In this document: piece by piece, positions 1 to 12,139 of the stretch
Position numbering within the stretch: position 1 is the first letter of the stretch
How the letters are laid out: the number at the start of each line of letters is the position of its first letter
Source of the DNA: Spirodela intermedia
Lineage: Eukaryota > Streptophyta > Magnoliopsida > Alismatales > Araceae
Assembly: GCA_902729315.2 (NCBI GenBank)
Contig: LR746272.1
Coordinates: 8,612,327 to 8,676,326, forward strand
Direction: 5' to 3'
Length of the DNA stretch: 64,000 bases
Position numbers and translations under genes: made by a program
The notes under the pieces: generated by a model
Database searches by the model: none
What the model was told of the DNA's origin: nothing
The model's input: the letters and a program-made list of their open reading frames with translations, nothing else

Positions 1-3000
1 TCTTAGTAAAGACCAAGCGATAGAGTTGACCACGGAACTAAAGGTCAACTCGGGCGGTTCAATCAGAGACTATACATCGCCCACAGCGGAAGCCAATGAA
101 TCCGAGGAAATGAGCAGCAGCTCTCAGGTTATGTACCCATTCAGCAAGGACAATTGCCCAGAGTCCCCATTCCAGAGGAAAACTTCGAGAGGGCTGTAGG
201 CCGACGACGATGAACCAGACCTAGCTGACGGCTGCAGAATCTTGCTTCCCCTGGGACACTGGATTGTCAGAAGGCGCGGCCCAGTTCGCATCTTCCAAAT
301 CTGCAGGTCCAGATGCCGTTCAAATGGCATTATCAAATCAAAATCATGCTGCGAGAATAACCCAAGAAGCTGCTGATCTCTCAGCGTGATATCTACGAGA
401 AAATCGATAATGCCCGCAGACGTTTGTTGGGACTGTCGAAAGCGGATGAAGAACAAGTAGCGAGAGCTGGATTTTCTTAGAACGAAGCAAGAGAGTGTAC
501 CTCAATGATTCCCTTTTTCGGAGCGTGGATGGCGAGACACAGGCAATGGTCTCTCTTCGTCTCATCATGCCAGGAGGAGCTTGACGAGCCTTCGTCTCTT
601 CCGACAGACGCTTCCATGAACAGGCAGCATGCATCCCGGTAGCCCTGGAGACTTGGAGACTTTAGTATGATACTGTAAGGGCAAATGCGAGTGGATCTTC
701 AAGAGGACCGGGAGAACCTTCCATAGGCGTACGACTACAAGAGCCTGAGTGTCGAGCAGCAAAATACGCCCAAGGGAATCTGTTATAGCAGCGAGTGTGC
801 CACTTGGAGACAACGTAAGCTTCTCTCCCTTCCTGGGGTGATCCTTCAAGCATGTCAAATGTGATGCTGCCATAAATTATACTGCCAATAAATAAGTTCA
901 AAGATTTTTTTTTATGGATAATATTTTGCTAAATTAATCAGGAAAGAAAGGAGCGGAGCAGCTATTGTTGTTGTGAACATGATTATTGGTTTCCAGCATC
1001 GTATTGAAAACTAGAATCTGATCGGTTTAATTATCATGATACAGATGAAAGCGTGCATTAACCTGTGCAAGAATGTCTCAACTTTTGTAAATCTAGGACA
1101 CTGAAAAACTGAAATCTTCTGTACCAGTAAAACGGTTCTACTAGTTAGAGAAAAGAGTATCAGACCCATGCACTCAGACAAAGATCACTGAGGAAAATAA
1201 ATTCAGAGAGCCCTTATCGAATGCATGACTTAGAGCAGGACTGCCAATTCTAGGCCAATGTTGAATATGGTTCCCAGGCTCCTAGCTCAAGGAAGATTTT
1301 TTTTTCGAAAATTTGAGATAGTTCAGTTGTCTCAACAAAGATGAATCCCACCACACTTTCTTTTGTGTCTGCTTTTGTGTGGGAATAACAACAACTTTGC
1401 CTGAGATCAGATCCTTTTAGAAAGCTTCAACACAGTTCTGCAAGACAGATCTTGCAGCTATCCATATTTCTTATCTTCCTTTCCTACTCCCCTAATTTCT
1501 CCAAACCTTCTGTCAACAGAGCTAATACAAATTCCACTGTGTTCAGAACCACGCTTTCCTTCCACCATCCACAGGAGACACAAAAAGGCTATAACGTTCC
1601 ATGGTCACAAGTTATGATCAACCTCGTCACAAATAATTGTTTTATGTACTTACATAAAGACTACTCTCTAAAAAAGACACTGAAGAATTAAAACTAAATA
1701 TTCTACTCAGTTCAACAAACGAACAAGATGCAAATCTTAACTCTGCTCTTGGCATTCCATTTTCCGTGTTGCTCAAGGTAAACAACAACTGTAGAATCCA
1801 TGGTTTGCAGAATTGAACAATTCTGACCTGATTAAAAATGGGACTGTTATTAAAAAGGGAACAATTTGGTTTATTTCACTCGGATTAATTAATTCCAATG
1901 AGATGTTTCGGATGGCTCAACTGTTCTAGGCTCTTAAAATGACTCTTGTCTCACCAGAACAATTGAAGGAGGAACAAGTGAAGAGACTTGTCTGCAGAAG
2001 AAGAAGGACGAGGTTGAATCCAGAATTAGTAACCTTAAATGGAATAAGGAGAACCAAAAATAAAAGAGTAAAATTTTAATTAATTTTGCCCACCATAACC
2101 TCAGCTACCCATCATTCATTCCCTTCTCCATTCCTATTGGAGTTATCATTTACTGAAAAAGCCAGAATGAGGACGAGGAAGAAAGATTTTGGAAAGAAAG
2201 CACATCGCTAAAATATATGTACATAAAACATGTATAAAGATGTCTCTATATAATTATATAACAACATATTGATACGTCGTTAAACATATCTGATGTCTAA
2301 TACTATAAATTATGTTAAACATAACTTTTGTTTAAAATGTTCAGATATTTGCATAACTATTTGAAACAGATCTCTAATCTAGGAGATCAATTCAAAACCC
2401 TAGTCCATGATTAACAACGTTCGATGTCAATAGAGATCATGCTTTATCCATCTGAAGAATCAAGCAATTTCATAAGATTGTTATTATTAGAGCTCCATAG
2501 CAGGAACATCATATTAAAAAAGTTTAGAATCAAGACTCAATATGATTAAGATATTAAAAAAAAAAACCAATATATCGTTGACATTGAATAACGAAGATTA
2601 AAGTTGACCGAGGACTTGCAAGCAGAATCAGGATCAGATCCCTGATCCATTGACCTAATCTCTGTGTAAATTTTTTAGTTCAATGGGTGATCTGAATTAG
2701 CCGGTGTTTAGATAAAAGGGCTAATTTAGATAAATGACTTAAATCTATTCTCTTATATTTTTAATAATAGGCAAGTTCTCAAAAAAAAAAGGGACAACTA
2801 AAAATGTTGAACGATGTTGTTCTTTATAAAATCTCATTTAGCTTCTGTTGCCACTAGCCCATATTATATTCTGTAGCTTGAGGATGAACCAAACGAAGCA
2901 ACTGTCTAGTAACAAAGATATTCCCAATATTAGGGTAATTCAAAAAACAAGTAAATGAGATATGACATATGACATCTACAAGGAAGCACATAATGCAATA

Positions 3001-5293
3001 TGAACAAGTAATTATCCAGTCTCATCTAGCTCTTTGAAGGCGTGTCTATAGAAATGTATCTCATTTTTCAAGCTCTAAAGCAGTTCTAGGTATCCATTAT
3101 CACGTCCAAGTACTGATTGATGTGCAAATATGTCGGGAAGACCTACATAGCCATTGTCGGTCATTGCTGTCTTTCCTTCATACTTTGTAGTTCTCAACAA
3201 GCAATACATTCCTCTGACTAGAAGTGCAATGGACGCTATTTTCATTGAATGTGGTATGCACTATGCACTTCTGCTCCGTGCTACATTTAGTCTCATTATT
3301 TACATGAAAAAATGAACTAAACTTGGAAAAAATTATTGGGTCAAGCCAATGACCCTGTCTACATCAAGTCTGGTAGAACCATCTAAGGGCGCCATAGTAA
3401 TACAAGGACCAATATCTTATTAACTTAGGGTGTTTCATTTGGCCCAAAAGTTCACTTCAAGATAAACAAAACCATATAGGCAATGTAACCCATTATGATA
3501 ACGATCACAATCATAAAGCCTTAGCCTATCAGAGAGAGGGTAACTTTTCTACCAAGGCATGGCCGACATGTATGAGAACAATTTGTCATTCGCTGCGGAT
3601 TCAAATCGTATTATTAAATATCATGCCAAATTCAATTATCGGTAGGCATGAGAGAGATCCATTTCATGTAGTCCCACAATAGTGTATTATCCCTAGCAGA
3701 TTTGTGATTAGATCCCATCTAGTTTCCTTAGAATCCAAAGAAAACTTAAAATCTGTCAGAAAGGCTTCGAGTGTTAAGTATAAAGCCTGATGTCAAAGGG
3801 GTACTAACGCAAAATTAACTTGAATGTACTCGAAAATAGGTATGCGCATTATTCAGACAGAAAATATGTAAACTTTAAATATGAATTGGTACATCATAGA
3901 TCTAAAATATTGCGGGTATGAGGACAATCACTTCCATTAGACAAGTTCATGAACATGACATCGTTAGACAATAAATATGCACTGACCCTTGGCAAATGGT
4001 TGTACCGTCTCTTCAGGCTTTTTGGTTGAGCCTTGTTCTCTCCTCCAGAAAATATTGGAGAGAGATGATAAGGTCGAAAATGCTGTAGGAACTATTTTCG
4101 ATAGAATGGCTCCGACCAAGGACCTGCTTCTATCCTCTGATAGTCTAAAGGGAAGCAACAGTGTGAGGTCATTACTAAAAAAGGACCAATGAAAAGAAAT
4201 TCACCAATGGAACAAGGATGTGAAATCATGCAACGATGATAAACAAGCTCACCTGTAAGCCGCAATCACCGCATCATCCCCTATTGTAACTGCACAATAG
4301 TAACGTTCTTGTGACTGCCCAACAATAAAACAAGCCGAATTCAAGTGCATGAAACTCTCCATAAATCTTCTGACAAAAAATGAGAAAAAGGAAAAAAATA
4401 ACAGTGGAACCCAATCCTCACCGGAAGTTCCAATAAGGGAGGCGGCATCATCCCTGTAATCGCAGCATCAGCGCACAAGCCGAATTTACTGACGTTCCAG
4501 AGCTGATATGGGATCCTCCCGTAAGAATCCGCCCGTCCATCTTCCTTCAGAATTCTGCTTTCCCATGCGTGTTGTCGCGTGCCATCAAACCATTTCTGCA
4601 ACAAGCTCTGTGCCACATTGCCACGAAACGTAAAATGCCAAGTTTTACGACGAAGGTGACAAAGAGGAAGGGGAAAATTGAGTAGAGCAGACCTTGATAT
4701 CTGAGCCATCAAAGCGCGCGATCGCACCGGGGACGACAACACAAAGCTCGTGCGATGAATACCCACTCGATGGCTGGGACTCGATCTCTCGAAATCTTAA
4801 CCTCAGCACACGACCGGGATGTACGATCTGCAACACAGAAATCCTTTAACTCGATATTTGAAAGTAAAAAGGAAAATTCCAAGTATGTCGAATGTAAACA
4901 TCTCCCGATTCCAATCAACAGAAAGCAGAAGAATACCTGCTTGAGGATCAGAGCACCTTCCTTGGAGTAGAGGAGGAGGTACCCCCCAGAGGTACCGAGA
5001 GCCAGAACAAGGAACTCATCGACTGCGATCCACTCAACTGCCGTGATATCCCCCTCCGACGGGGATAGAGCGGGCCGAATCCTGAACGACCGACCAGCCG
5101 ATGAGGAATCCGGGTCCTCATCCCAGCCGACGACGACGCCGAGGTTGCGGTGGGCAAGAACAAGGTAGGGGGACTGGATGGCTGCCATGAGAGAAGAGTC
5201 ACCGAGCCAACCTTCAGACCGGCCAGCACCAATCTCGGCAAACTCGTCGGAGTCGACCCAGCCCACTGCGGTGACGTGCGTCCGCTTCGCCAT
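1..5293 (-). CDS. Rab3 GTPase-activating protein non-catalytic subunit (Rab3GAP2-like), partial
   Basis: The regulatory half of the Rab3GAP heterodimer, which in animals acts on Rab3 and Rab18 membrane traffic. Eight coding exons read from the start codon at 5291-5293: 4937-5293, 4693-4827, 4422-4607, 4253-4314, 3987-4144, 718-866, 501-644 and 137-300. All junctions are GT-AG and keep phase. The 1,355 nt are the WD40-like N-terminal domain, including family-typical stretches such as GVIARFDGSDIK-like ARFDGSDIK, MPPPLLEL, SEDRSRSLVGAILSK and KGEKLTLSPSGTLAAITDSL. The next donor is at 136/135 and no acceptor with an open continuation is seen before the left edge, so the rest of this roughly 1,300-residue family lies outside. 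Intron 5 (867-3986) is 3.1 kb. Start chosen at MAKRTH because homology begins there. It is divergent from MBF1, 591 bp away. Family assignment is firm; the Rab target in plants is inference. Confidence 0.9.
867..3986 (-). other. Large intron of the Rab3GAP2-like gene
   Basis: A 3.1 kb AT-rich intron between coding exons 5 and 6, GT at 3986-3985 and AG at 868-867. It contains short spurious reading frames only. I see no tRNA, transposase or terminal-repeat element in it. Confidence 0.75.
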
Positions 5294-5884
5294 TCCCCTC
5301 TTGATCACTTCATCCAGAGGAGAACGACGACGACGAAGACGACGATGCAGTCGGCAAAGCTCTGCGGTGGAAGAAGGGGGGAGAGAAAGGACCAAACACA
5401 AGTAATAATAAATACCTATAATAAATATTTCTCAAAATAAGGGGCTACATGTCAGATTATTGTCTCCACTAACACCTGGTATGCTTGCGTTGTGATGTAT
5501 TACGGGGAGTTATATGAAATATCAGTTTATCTGGGGGTTTATTACAACATAAGGGGTCCTATGGCGGGTTAATGGAAAAGTCAAATCGGACATCATGTAC
5601 AGATGGGCCTTCTATGTAAGAAACTAATCCATCAGACGGCTCGCGGAGGCTGATGAAACCACGAGGGGCACAGAGATCTGATGGACGTGCGACTGTCTTG
5701 AGGGCCAAGCGATCCTACGCCTGCTGGGAATCGTATACCTTCTATCTCATATCTCTCTCTTTTTCTCTCTCTATCAGTCATCTTTCTTTTTCTGTCTCTC
5801 TCTCTCTGTGTCGGGGTCGATCAGGGTAGCGAAGAGGCCATCTAAGAACCCTAAGGCGATTCCGATCTTCGGGAAGGAACCAGA
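5294..5884. promoter_or_regulatory. Divergent promoter interval between Rab3GAP2-like and MBF1
   Basis: A 591 bp interval separates two start codons pointing away from each other. The half next to MBF1 (about 5745-5810) is a pyrimidine-rich tract of CTCTC and TTTCT runs, typical of plant 5' leader or core-promoter DNA. No clear TATA box could be fixed for either gene. Function is inferred from position only. Confidence 0.5.
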
Positions 5885-7827
5885 ATGGCTGGGATCGGTC
5901 CGTTGTCGCAGGACTGGGAACCCGTGGTGCTCCGCAAGAAGGCCCCAACCGCCGCCGCGAAGAAGGACGAGAAGGCCGTCAACGCCGCCCGCCGGAGCGG
6001 CGCTGAGATTGAGACGCTGAAGAAATGTAAAGCGATCGTTATCTCTAAAGTTCCTCGTTTCACATATCGCCGTTTAGGGCTTAGCCACCGCCTTCGATTT
6101 TCAGGGCTCCGTAGTGTTCCCGTTTCGATGAGTTTTCCTACGTTGATCCGATTAATTGAACTTCGGCTTTATTCTTTCGTTGCTGTACTGTGCGTCCGTC
6201 TAATCATAGGTAGGGAAAGGAGAGGGAATTAGTCGTAGTAGAAATTCTATTCACTAATACCGTGGCTTGCACGGAGAATTGCTGGTAAATCCCTCTCTCT
6301 ACATCGTACTGAATATAGCCGAAGACGAAGATTTTTCTTTTGTATGTCATGGAGGAAAATAGTGAGAAAACACTTCTCTTTTTCTCTCTCCTCGCTCCAT
6401 TAAGGGGATTGAGAAGAGGTATCCAGAGAGACAACAGACGGAAAATATGTATCTCTTTAAATATCTTCTTCCCACATTTTCCTCGTGTGTGTTCGTGTGT
6501 GTTTTAAACTTTAGATCGGTTTTCCTTACAGTTCAGAAGTTAGTTTTTTGTTTTACCATAGATGATGATATTCTACCTCATTCAAAACGATTCAGGTAGA
6601 CTGTGGTTAAATTTTCTGGCCTGCTTATTTAAAAAAAATCAGAACTGTTGACAAACTCAATCGTCTCCGGAAACATGAATGTTAATGTTTACGCCACAGA
6701 ATCTCCTCTACTCCTCTGGGAGAAGTTGTCCTTCAACAGAGTTAGCAAGCATTCCAATGGTAGCCATTCTTGGATCTTAGAAGTCATTGGCTAGTGTTCA
6801 TGAGAATATTTAAGACTGAATGATATAACGTTCAATTAATGGTTATCATTTTGTATTATTTTGTCTTCCACTGACTAAAAATAAACTTGCGAAAATAAGT
6901 ACGCTGTCCTCACCTGTTCATTCCACTCTGGGTTCTGGCTCATGCCATGAATCAAGCAATATACTGTTCAAGCGGCTATCTTTAGCATATTCAGTACGTG
7001 GCCTGCTAGTTCGCGGCCAAATCTATATTTTGGCTTCATGGATACTTGATATGCTGTAGATACTTATGTTTTATTGTCCTTGCAACTAAACTGGTACCAA
7101 CATTTGGGATTTTTAAAAAATCTTTTCCTCTTTTTTAGTCTAAATCGATGAACTGTATACAATTCTCGATACATTGGTTAGTTGCATGTTATTTTATCGG
7201 TGGGTCCTTACTGTCGGCTAATTGTTGCAGCAAATGCTGGCACAAATAAAGCTGCTTCAAGTAGCACCTCTTTGAATACAAGGAAGCTAGATGAAGAAAC
7301 AGAAAATCTCACTCGTGAGCTTCTCTCAACTTGTCACTCATACTAAATTTTTTTCCAGTTTTGCATGCGCATCCACACATCTATGTGATTATTCAATAGT
7401 AATGATCATACAAAGCCATTATGTGCTGCATCCTGTTAATTTTTTAACTGAATCAATGTGGATTGAATTATTTATTTCTTATATGTATACATGATCATCG
7501 GTTTCTTCTTATTCTGACTGGTGCATCAGACGAGAAGGTACCATTAGAACTGAAGAAGAACATCATGCAAGCTCGAATGGATAAGAAATTTACGCAGGCC
7601 CAACTTGCACAGGTAGACCTCTCTAATTCATCCTCCCACCCCCCTCCTCCTTGTCTATCGTATTCGGATTGGCATCTCTCATCTGAGGATCTAAATTCTC
7701 TGATCAGCTGATCAACGAGAAACCTCAAGTGATCCAAGAGTACGAGTCTGGGAAAGCCATCCCAAACCAGCAAATCATCATTAAATTGGAGAGGGTTCTC
7801 GGCACAAAGTTGCGGGGCAAAAAATGA
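5885..7827 (+). CDS. MBF1: Multiprotein-bridging factor 1 (MBF1a/b type)
   Basis: Transcriptional coactivator that bridges bZIP-type activators and TBP. Four exons, 5885-6026, 7231-7314, 7530-7612 and 7708-7827, give 429 nt and 142 residues, exactly the usual length of plant MBF1a/b. The N-terminal MBF1 domain starts [19 protein letters not shown]. The C-terminal helix-turn-helix (Cro/C1-type) contains [20 protein letters not shown] and ends [14 protein letters not shown]. All borders are GT-AG: TTGCAG at 7225-7230, CATCAG ending at 7529, ATCAG ending at 7707. Intron 1 is 1.2 kb. It converges on the tubby-like gene, with 435 bp between stop codons. The sequence matches the a/b type rather than the heat-inducible MBF1c type. 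Nothing odd is seen. Confidence 0.96.
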
Positions 7828-8262
7828 TCCATCCCAGAAATCCAACTCAACAGAAGCTCTGCCGAATGTCCTCCGACCGTCTGGTCAGCGTCCGCTGTCA
7901 ACACCAGTGGTATGTGTGTGGAAAGACTTACCCCACATGTGGGCTCTCTCATGTTGCTATGCGACCTCCAAACTTAACAGTCTTCAAAGCTTTGGTTTGA
8001 CTTTAGTACTAGTTCGAGCTGCTTACGGCCTGTTGACTCTGGCAGTGGTTTGATAAAATGTTTATCCTAGTTCTACCCATAACATTCACATATAGTTTCC
8101 AGTTTCAACGAAGGCGTCGATTAGCTCAGAAAGAAGTGGGCAGGATGTACAACCTAGTTGCATACTATGATAACCCCCATGTTTGGGTTTGGGAGGTACA
8201 GCGCCTCTGGTCAGGATCACATCTCCACGCCTGCGGGGGCTCTGCAGGGCATGATGGCCTCC
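7828..8262. other. Convergent 3' interval, MBF1 / tubby-like
   Basis: 435 bp between two stop codons on opposite strands. It should hold both 3' UTRs. No further gene or repeat is seen. Confidence 0.5.
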
Positions 8263-10662
8263 TCACTCGCAGGCCAGCTTTGTGCCGAAGCTGGTGAGGG
8301 AGATGGCGAAGGCTTGGAAAGCTGAAAGCGGGTGGCGGTAGTCCATGGTGAAGACGTCATCGCCGACCTTCCCGAATTGGAGCAGCACGGTTTCATCGTC
8401 CCCTGGGCCGCCAAGGCTGGCAGGATCGGCCGCCGCCACCAGCTGGAAGTTCTTCACAGAGGCCACCGTGACACGGCCATGGAAGTTCAGGCACCAGCAC
8501 TGCAGGTGCTCATGCCACCTAGGGGACTTGTTCCGGAGGACGACTGGGTCAGCACCAGACGATGGGCTCTCCTTCTCAGCGTCAACGCCGGTTGACTGGC
8601 GGCGGAGCGTGCAGGCCATCCTCCTCGGGCCCCTTGACTTCAGGACGTTGAATTTGTAGGAGACTTGGCCGATCTCAAAGTTCCCAGAGGGCACCTGGGG
8701 GCTGATCCTCTTGCTGCTGAAGCAGCCGCGGACGCCACTGCTCGATGCCTTGGCGCCACTGAACGGCGGCTGGCTGTCGCATATGGTAAACTTTGTGCCC
8801 AGGAAATCGGAGCTGCAAAGCGAACTGGTCAGGTTTCCATGAATTGATCGGCAAGGTCTAGGAGACCAATCGAAGGGGGGGTTCTCTAGCTCCCTGGGTA
8901 GGTATAAAAAACTATCTGAATTCATTCTGTCAGCAATAACTAATGGTGAATAGACCCACCCGGTTAGACGATCGAGTAAGAAGAATAAAAAATTTCAGTA
9001 AGAAACAAACGAGATTTACCTCAGCTTTCCTACATATGCGCTGCTTCCTTGGGAAAGATTATCAGCGTTAAGGGAAATTACGTATTCTGTGTGAGCACCG
9101 TGCCTGTACCTCCGAGCAGCCAGGAGAAATTTCCCCTTGTCCATGATTGCTGCAGGGAGAAACCAGATGAGCGGTGCCAAATCAGTGGGTACAGCCTCAG
9201 AGATCTCAATAATTGTTCATGAAACGAATATGCATCAGATTCATTCAAATAATATGAACCATGTGCTATGTACACTCCTGCTAAAAAATCCCATAGATTT
9301 CTTCAACCAGAGTTCATCCGAACATCGATTGTTCAAGCTTCAATGCGTTAGAAACACGAGTGATGAATCATGTAGAAAATGGTAAGAGTCACTAAGTAAC
9401 TTAAACCACAAAGTCCCATGCCTAATGGTATCTTTCCTGCAAGACACCAAGCATGAATCAATCTTAAGCTGTGTGCCCACGACCAACCAGACAAGAAAAC
9501 ATCACACAATGACTCACAGCCTACGCAATTCGATCCGAATTCCTACTTTTAGAGAAAAATAGGTTGACAAAGCCACTTAAATGTGCATAAGAATGTGATT
9601 AATCGGTGATTAAGGAGTAGGATAAAGTTGACGTAAATGACAACCCACTTGGCACCTCCAATCAGGAAGCTTGAGGGACTGTCCAAAACGTTCGTGCTAG
9701 GAAAAACGCAAAGAGTCCAACCAATGAGTCCGACGTAAGATCAACAATTACATCGCAATTATTTCGTCTGTGTTCTGAAAAAATCTCCTGGTCAACAGAT
9801 GAAGGCAGAAAGACGAACTGTGCTAGTCGACAAGAAATTTTTGGGCGACCAAGTCAAGGTATGCGTCGCTTTCAGAAGGCCCGCATCAAGACTGGAGAAA
9901 AAATCTTTATGATCGCGTATACTTACTTTGAGTCAAGCCAAGGTAGAGATAGAAGGTGGAGTTCTTCCTGTTCCTTCGGATGAAACATTGAAGAGGAGAA
10001 TCTCTCGGCCCTGGCTGTATGACATCAGAAGAACAAGGAAGAGTGAACATGCTATACGAAAAGCATTGGGGAGGAAAGCAGCGGAGGATTTCCCTCCCCG
10101 GTCGAACAGAATCATCAAATAAATTTAACGAATGGGTACTTGTTTTCACTGCAAAGGAAATCCGGGATCCAGCGATTAGATCCCAAAATTTTTCAAGGGT
10201 TCTCGTAGAGGACCAGGGCAAGTTCTCAAAGACGCGGAGATTCCGAGGAGGTACCTGCTTGAGGGAAGAAGGAAAGGTGATCATCCCGGACTCTCGAGGT
10301 GGCCTCACGATCCCCTGCGTGATCTCCCTCCACCTCTTGCAGACACAAGCGCAGGCGACCACGTTCTTCCGCAGTGGCCACTGATCCTCGCTCGACTCGA
10401 GCCTCCGGACGATCTCCCCCAGTAGATCCGGCAGCAACCGAGACCACCGGTCCTCCTCCCCGCCCGCCGCCCCCAACACAAAACCCTCTCCCCCCTTCCC
10501 TCTCTCCTCCTCCTCTTGACCTTCCTTCCCATGGAAAGGCACCACAGCGCCGCTGTCCCTCCCAGCTGGCTCGGTGACGCCGGAGGAGAAGGAGCAAGCA
10601 GTGGAGAAAGAGGTGGAACAGGAGGAGCCCTTCCTCAGCGGAAGGGACCTCCTCCGAGACAT
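8263..10662 (-). CDS. Tubby-like F-box protein (TULP/TLP)
   Basis: Plant tubby-like protein: an F-box that should bind an SKP1-cullin ubiquitin ligase, followed by a phosphoinositide-binding tubby barrel. Exons on the minus strand are 10255-10662, 9927-10014, 9020-9149 and 8263-8812; 1,176 nt, 391 residues. The F-box is about residues 73-118 ([17 protein letters not shown], then [10 protein letters not shown]). The tubby domain runs from [14 protein letters not shown] at 137 to the family-typical end FGTKLACE. The basic patch [12 protein letters not shown] (170-181) is where tubby proteins contact PIP2. Start chosen at MSRRRS; the frame extends 26 codons upstream but begins with GTG and has no other ATG. 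The N-terminal 70 residues are Ser/Glu/Gly-rich and variable, as in the family. Intron 2 is 777 bp. Length and domain order are normal. Confidence 0.94.
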
Positions 10663-11168
10663 CTTCTTCGCACCCGTCGAGGAAAAGGAGGCGACGGTGG
10701 TCAATCCGAGATGCTCGGGTCTTACTCCGTCGCCGGTCACCGGAGAAGGGACGGGGAGAGGAGAAGAGGAACTACAGCTCTCTCCCTCTCTCCCTCTCTC
10801 TCTCTCTCTCGCTTTCTCTTTCTCTTGAGTACTGGATCAGCTTTTCCGGGCCGCGGCCGCGTGGTCTCTGTGCCTGCCATTATATCCACATTATTTAAAA
10901 TACTTACATAAAATACTCATTCTTTAATATATTATTTAAACACTTTCCCAGCCGACTTTTCCTGGCGCCTTTAATACAATACGCTTCCGTATCTCTGAGC
11001 CAGCATACATAGCCTTTATACGTTCGATTTGACCTTCTTGCCCCCTACCTCCATTGATGAACTTACTGGGGATGGCTCGGATCTCTAGAATTGCTATAAA
11101 AATACGTCTTTTCTTCTTTTTTCTTCGACGACATCTAAAATGTGATTTTGGGTCTTGACTGCCGTCAG

Positions 11169-11221
<53 letters not shown>

Positions 11222-11727
11222 GAGAGATTTAATCCCTTACGACCGGGGGGGGGAGGATAGGAAAAGGCAGAGAGGAAACGAGAAGAAAAATAGGAGATCA
11301 AGGATAGAACCACAGCGGAAACCATCGGTGTAGTCTCTCCGTCGTCGTCATCTTCAATTCTATTCTTCCCCCGTCTTCTAAAAAGGTAAGTTTTTTCCCT
11401 TTTTTTTCCCTCTCGCGTCTGCTCCGTCGGGGACCCGGACCAGGGCCTTCCACCGGCGACGGCGAGGTGGGTGGGTTTCGGTCGTCATCGGCCAACGTAA
11501 TCGGGTCTCCGGGAAATCTTCGCCGCCTTTGACTTCCAATCAGAAATCGGCGCGTGGAAGGTCAACTCTTTGCCCCCGCTCATGGGTTCCGATAAGGTAT
11601 CCTGGGCCTGAAATGGGTCGAGAGACGGACGTTGTGATTTAAAAGTACGGGCTTGGCAACTCTCCCTCTTCCTAGAAGAATGCGACCTAATCGTCGGCGG
11701 TGAGCGGCGGCGGCGGCGGAAGGGGCC
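10663..11727. promoter_or_regulatory. Divergent interval upstream of the tubby-like and small-protein genes
   Basis: 1.07 kb between two divergent start codons. It holds an imperfect CT-rich tract at about 10785-10830 close to the tubby-like start, a perfect (TC)22 at 11174-11217, a G9 run near 11244, and a GAGA/AAGAA-rich stretch at 11260-11310. TC-rich sequence near plant start codons is common in 5' leaders; direct regulatory function is inference. Confidence 0.45.
11174..11217. repeat. (TC)22 microsatellite
   Basis: Perfect dinucleotide repeat of 44 bp in the divergent promoter interval. Confidence 0.95.
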
Positions 11728-11879
11728 ATGGCGAGTGAAGAGGTCAGCACGAAGCTCCTACGTTTTCTCAGCTTCGCCGGCGCCGGAGGTTTTAACCCTA
11801 AACCATTGAGGGGCATCCTCTTCCTCTTCTTCTTCTTCTTCTTCTTCTTCTTCTTCTTCTTCTTCTTCTTCTTCTTCTT

Positions 11880-11910
<31 letters not shown>

Positions 11911-12139
11911 TTTGCTTGTCGTTCCTCAGTCTTTGCTTGTCGTCGATGTCCCCGTTGACGATCGCCGACTGCTGATCCGCTCGTTTCCTGCTCTCCCAGT
12001 CGTCTGCACGGCGGGGATCAACATGTGGCGGGATCTCGAGCGGAAAGCCGCTCTGCAGAAGGCCGTCGAAGGGGCTTCCGAAAAGCCGGGGACTATCCCC
12101 AGCGAAAACGCGGCGGCCACCGCCGCAGCAGAACACTAG
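11728..12139 (+). CDS. Small conserved-looking membrane protein of 66 residues, two exons
   Basis: Two short exons, 11728-11788 and 12000-12139, join at GT-AG borders to a 66-residue frame. It starts MASEEVSTKLLRFLSFAGAG, continues VVCTAGINMWRDLERK, and ends with an Ala/Glu-rich tail. Residues about 10-27 form one short hydrophobic segment followed by a basic WRDLERK stretch, as in a single-pass membrane protein. The layout recalls small plant proteins of unknown function (start MASEG, hydrophobic segment, INKWRD-like motif), but this is from memory. The first ATG has a good context (GGCCATGGC). The intron (11789-11999, 211 bp) contains a (TTC)n repeat. Reading through the intron instead gives a poly-Phe run, which makes splicing far more likely. 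Function unknown. Confidence 0.65.
11825..11909. repeat. (TTC)n / (GAA)n trinucleotide repeat, about 28 units
   Basis: Near-perfect TTC repeat of about 84 bp inside the only intron of the small-protein gene, in sense orientation, about 90 bp upstream of the acceptor at 11998-11999. Confidence 0.95.

Noticed and set aside
10663-10740. Extending the tubby-like protein 26 codons upstream
   Set aside because: The frame begins with GTG and contains no ATG before 10662.
11728-11958. A frame coding a poly-phenylalanine protein through the TTC repeat
   Set aside because: It is intron read-through; splicing at 11788/12000 gives a sensible small protein.
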